Assembly: GCA_031267635.1 (NCBI GenBank)
Contig: JAIRYX010000333.1
Span: 1-6,856, forward strand
Source of the DNA: Planctomycetaceae bacterium
GTDB taxonomy: Bacteria; Planctomycetota; Planctomycetia; Pirellulales; Thermoguttaceae
Length of the DNA stretch: 6,856 nucleotides
Direction of reading: 5' to 3'
In this document: positions 5,784 through 6,856 of the stretch, piece by piece
Position numbering within the stretch: position 1 is the first letter of the stretch
Layout: every line of letters begins with the position of its first letter
The notes under the pieces: generated by a model
Databases searched by the model: none
What the model was told of the DNA's origin: nothing
What the model saw: the letters and a program-made list of their open reading frames with translations, nothing else
Made by a program: the position numbers and the translations under genes

Positions 5784-5827
5784 CTGTCGTTTTTCTATTC
5801 CTCACGTCTTAAAATTTGATTTTCATG

Positions 5828-5937
5828 AAAAAGGGACGTTAGAGACCAAAAGGACGACTTTGGGGACGTGACGCACGATCAACACTGTCTTAAAAACTGA
5901 ACTTTCAAGTACGAGGAGTATCAAAACGAATTTTCAA
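5828..5937 (+). repeat. Dispersed GGGAC-N5-GGAC repeat, long copy A
   Basis: It begins AAAAAGGGACGTTAGAGAC and continues to ACTTTGGGGACGTG, matching minus-strand copy C. Bases 5856-5887 match the reverse complement of 6628-6659 at 29 of 32 positions. Bases 5892-5921 (AAAAACTGAA ... GAGGAGTAT) match 6671-6700 at 25 of 30. CGAATTTTCAA (5927-5937) recurs at 6614-6624. The copy lies between the DUF1559 terminator and the lipoprotein promoter region. It is single-armed, unlike copy B. Confidence 0.65.
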
Positions 5938-5950
5938 GCGTGTGACGTAT

Positions 5951-5979
5951 TTGTAACGTTCATTTATTTTGCTTATGAA
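5951..5979 (+). promoter_or_regulatory. Candidate sigma70-like promoter for the lipoprotein gene
   Basis: TTGTAA (5951-5956) and TATGAA (5974-5979) are spaced by exactly 17 nt. Each matches the bacterial consensus at four of six positions. The -10 element ends about 44 nt before ATG 6024, after the upstream terminator. The match is modest and planctomycete promoters are poorly defined, so this is tentative. Confidence 0.35.
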
Positions 5980-6023
5980 AGTAACACAAATTCTGTTGAA
6001 ATGTTAAAAAATGAAAGGATTTT

Positions 6024-6545
6024 ATGATGAAGACAAATGACATAATTTTTAGTCTATTGTTTATTGCGATTCTTGCCCAAACCGCATGTACTCCGAAACT
6101 TCCCGAAGGTTTTCCTCAAAAAGTAGTTTCGTTTGAGGTGAAACTTACCACCGATGGTAAGCCGGTCGAAGGCGCGTCCGTTTCGCTGATTCCCGCTGAA
6201 ATCAGCGCGTCTTATCTCGTGACCGCGTTTACTGACGCAACCGGCACGGCAAAAATGAAAACATTGTTGAACACTTTTTCCCAATCAGGCGCACCCACCG
6301 GAAAATACAATGCTGTGATTACTCACACGCCGAAAACATCGTCGGAACTGACACAAGAAGAAATGGCGACATTGAGTAAGGACGAAATCACGGCGCGTCG
6401 TGAAAAAGCCGCAAAAGAAATCGCCGCAATGCCGATACTGGTTCCCAAAACATGGACGACAAAATGTCCGGTGAAAATCACAATTCCAGAATCCGGAGGC
6501 AACGTTACGATTGAAACCACCGACCCCAAAACGTTTGAACAGTGA
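6024..6545 (+). CDS. Small lipoprotein with transthyretin/carboxypeptidase-regulatory-like domain
   Basis: The product has 173 residues. Residues 7-18 are hydrophobic and lead to the lipobox QTA-C22, so the mature protein is probably anchored by a lipidated Cys22; Gln at -3 is less usual than Leu. Residues 34-101 look like a small beta-sandwich of the carboxypeptidase-regulatory type: VSFEVKLTTDGKPVEGASVSLIP, then TDATGTAKMKT, then GAPTGKYNAVITHTPK. A charged, probably helical insert (106-135) follows, then PKTWTTKCPVKITIPESGGNVTIE. Such lipoproteins are common in planctomycetes and often sit beside DUF1559 genes, as here; their function is not established. AAAGGA (6014-6019) lies 4 nt from ATG 6024 and 7 nt from ATG 6027, so the second ATG may be the real start. 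A large inverted repeat follows within 15 nt of the stop. Confidence 0.85.
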   Translation: MMKTNDIIFSLLFIAILAQTACTPKLPEGFPQKVVSFEVKLTTDGKPVEGASVSLIPAEISASYLVTAFTDATGTAKMKTLLNTFSQSGAPTGKYNAVITHTPKTSSELTQEEMATLSKDEITARREKAAKEIAAMPILVPKTWTTKCPVKITIPESGGNVTIETTDPKTFEQ

Positions 6546-6559
6546 TTTTTCTCTTTTCT

Positions 6560-6666
6560 AAAAAGGGACTTGGGGGACAAGATGAATGATGGACACTGTC
6601 CTGTCTGAAAAACCGAATTTTCAAAACCAGTGTTGATCGTTCATCACGTCCTCAAAGTCCCTTTTT
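6560..6666 (+). repeat. 39-bp imperfect inverted repeat (dispersed repeat, copy B)
   Basis: Arms 6560-6598 and 6628-6666 match at 32 of 39 positions around a 29-nt loop. The left arm begins AAAAAGGGACTTGGGGGAC. The right arm, reverse complemented, begins AAAAAGGGACTTTGAGGAC, so each arm is a copy of the dispersed GGGAC-N5-GGAC motif. The right arm ends in six T (6662-6667). The element starts 15 nt after the lipoprotein stop and could act as its terminator. Head-to-head pairing of two repeat units also resembles a REP/BIME-like or non-autonomous mobile element. No transposase or clear target-site duplication is seen. Confidence 0.7.
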
Positions 6667-6670
6667 TAAT

Positions 6671-6700
6671 AAAAACTGAATGTTCCAGTGTGAGGAGTAT
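6671..6700 (+). repeat. Conserved tail of the dispersed repeat (AAAAACTGAA ... GAGGAGTAT)
   Basis: It matches 5892-5921 at 25 of 30 positions, with identical length and no gaps, ending in GAGGAGTAT in both. It follows the inverted repeat here and the single-armed copy upstream. Both copies lie roughly 75-105 nt before a start codon or candidate start codon. Confidence 0.55.
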
Positions 6701-6776
6701 AATTCGCTCTCAAATTCTTCTTTCGTGATTTTGCTTACATCCCTATTTGATGATTTCCGCCTGAATAGAACAAAGT

Positions 6777-6856
6777 ATGTTGGGATGTTGCGGGTCGTTA
6801 GATCTTATGAGAAATGATTTTTTTACTTTGCCGGAAAGATTTTCTGTCAAAAGTGA
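6777..6856 (+). CDS. Possible N-terminus of a further plus-strand gene (truncated by window edge)
   Basis: An open frame runs from ATG 6777 to the window end (26 complete codons). A second in-frame ATG at 6807 gives MRNDFFTLPERFSVKS, which reads like a normal protein start. An in-frame TGA at 6762-6764 closes the frame upstream. Neither ATG has a convincing Shine-Dalgarno. I do not recognise the family. The frame is short, so it may be a chance ORF. Confidence 0.3.
   Translation, partial: MLGCCGSLDLMRNDFFTLPERFSVKS

Noticed and set aside
1..6856. CRISPR array, tRNA, rRNA or insertion sequence
   Set aside because: No regularly spaced direct repeats, no tRNA cloverleaf or rRNA-like conserved stretch, and no transposase were seen. 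The repeats present are few and irregular.

Overview
The window most likely comes from a Planctomycetota chromosome, probably a lineage of modest GC content (mid-40s percent by eye). The main evidence is a DUF1559 protein at 4462-5670. It has a textbook prepilin-type N-terminus (FTLVELLVVIAIIG, then LLLPAVQAAREAARR) and a C-terminal H-X9-DG motif, and such proteins are massively expanded in planctomycetes. It is followed by a small lipoprotein with a transthyretin/carboxypeptidase-regulatory-like fold, another common planctomycete neighbour. A RACo-type corrinoid activator hints at anaerobic or B12-dependent metabolism. Placement below the phylum is inference.

Layout, left to right. (1) 3-125: a probable C-terminal tail of a plus-strand gene cut by the window edge. 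(2) 194-1774, minus strand: a [2Fe-2S]/ASKHA protein of the RACo/DUF4445 family, starting at TTG. (3) 1775-2159: an AT-rich gap with a stem-loop and a copy of a dispersed repeat. (4) 2160-3950, minus strand: acetolactate synthase large subunit (ilvB), starting at GTG, with no small subunit beside it. (5) 3951-4423: a divergent intergenic region with a palindrome beside the ilvB ribosome-binding site, a second copy of the dispersed motif and a perfect 16-bp inverted repeat. (6) 4424-5670: the DUF1559 gene. Its best start (ATG 4424 with a good Shine-Dalgarno) is separated from the conserved coding frame by a run of 12 G. (7) 5671-6023: a strong intrinsic terminator, a long copy of the dispersed repeat and a candidate promoter. 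(8) 6024-6545: the lipoprotein. (9) 6546-6856: a large imperfect inverted repeat of the same family, then a possible start of another plus-strand gene.

The most notable observation is the G12 tract (4477-4488) inside the DUF1559 leader. With 12 G the ATG-initiated frame stops after 26 codons. With 10 or 13 G it would join the prepilin-like protein in frame. This looks like a phase-variation switch on a surface or secreted protein, unless it is a homopolymer sequencing error.

The second theme is a family of intergenic repeats built on GGGAC-N5-GGAC. Four loci occur here, oriented like the nearest downstream gene, and one is folded into a 39-bp inverted repeat.

Functionally, ilvB (branched-chain amino acid synthesis) and the RACo-like protein (reductive reactivation of a corrinoid protein) are metabolic genes with no obvious link. 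The DUF1559 protein and the lipoprotein are probably envelope components encoded side by side, but separated by a terminator.
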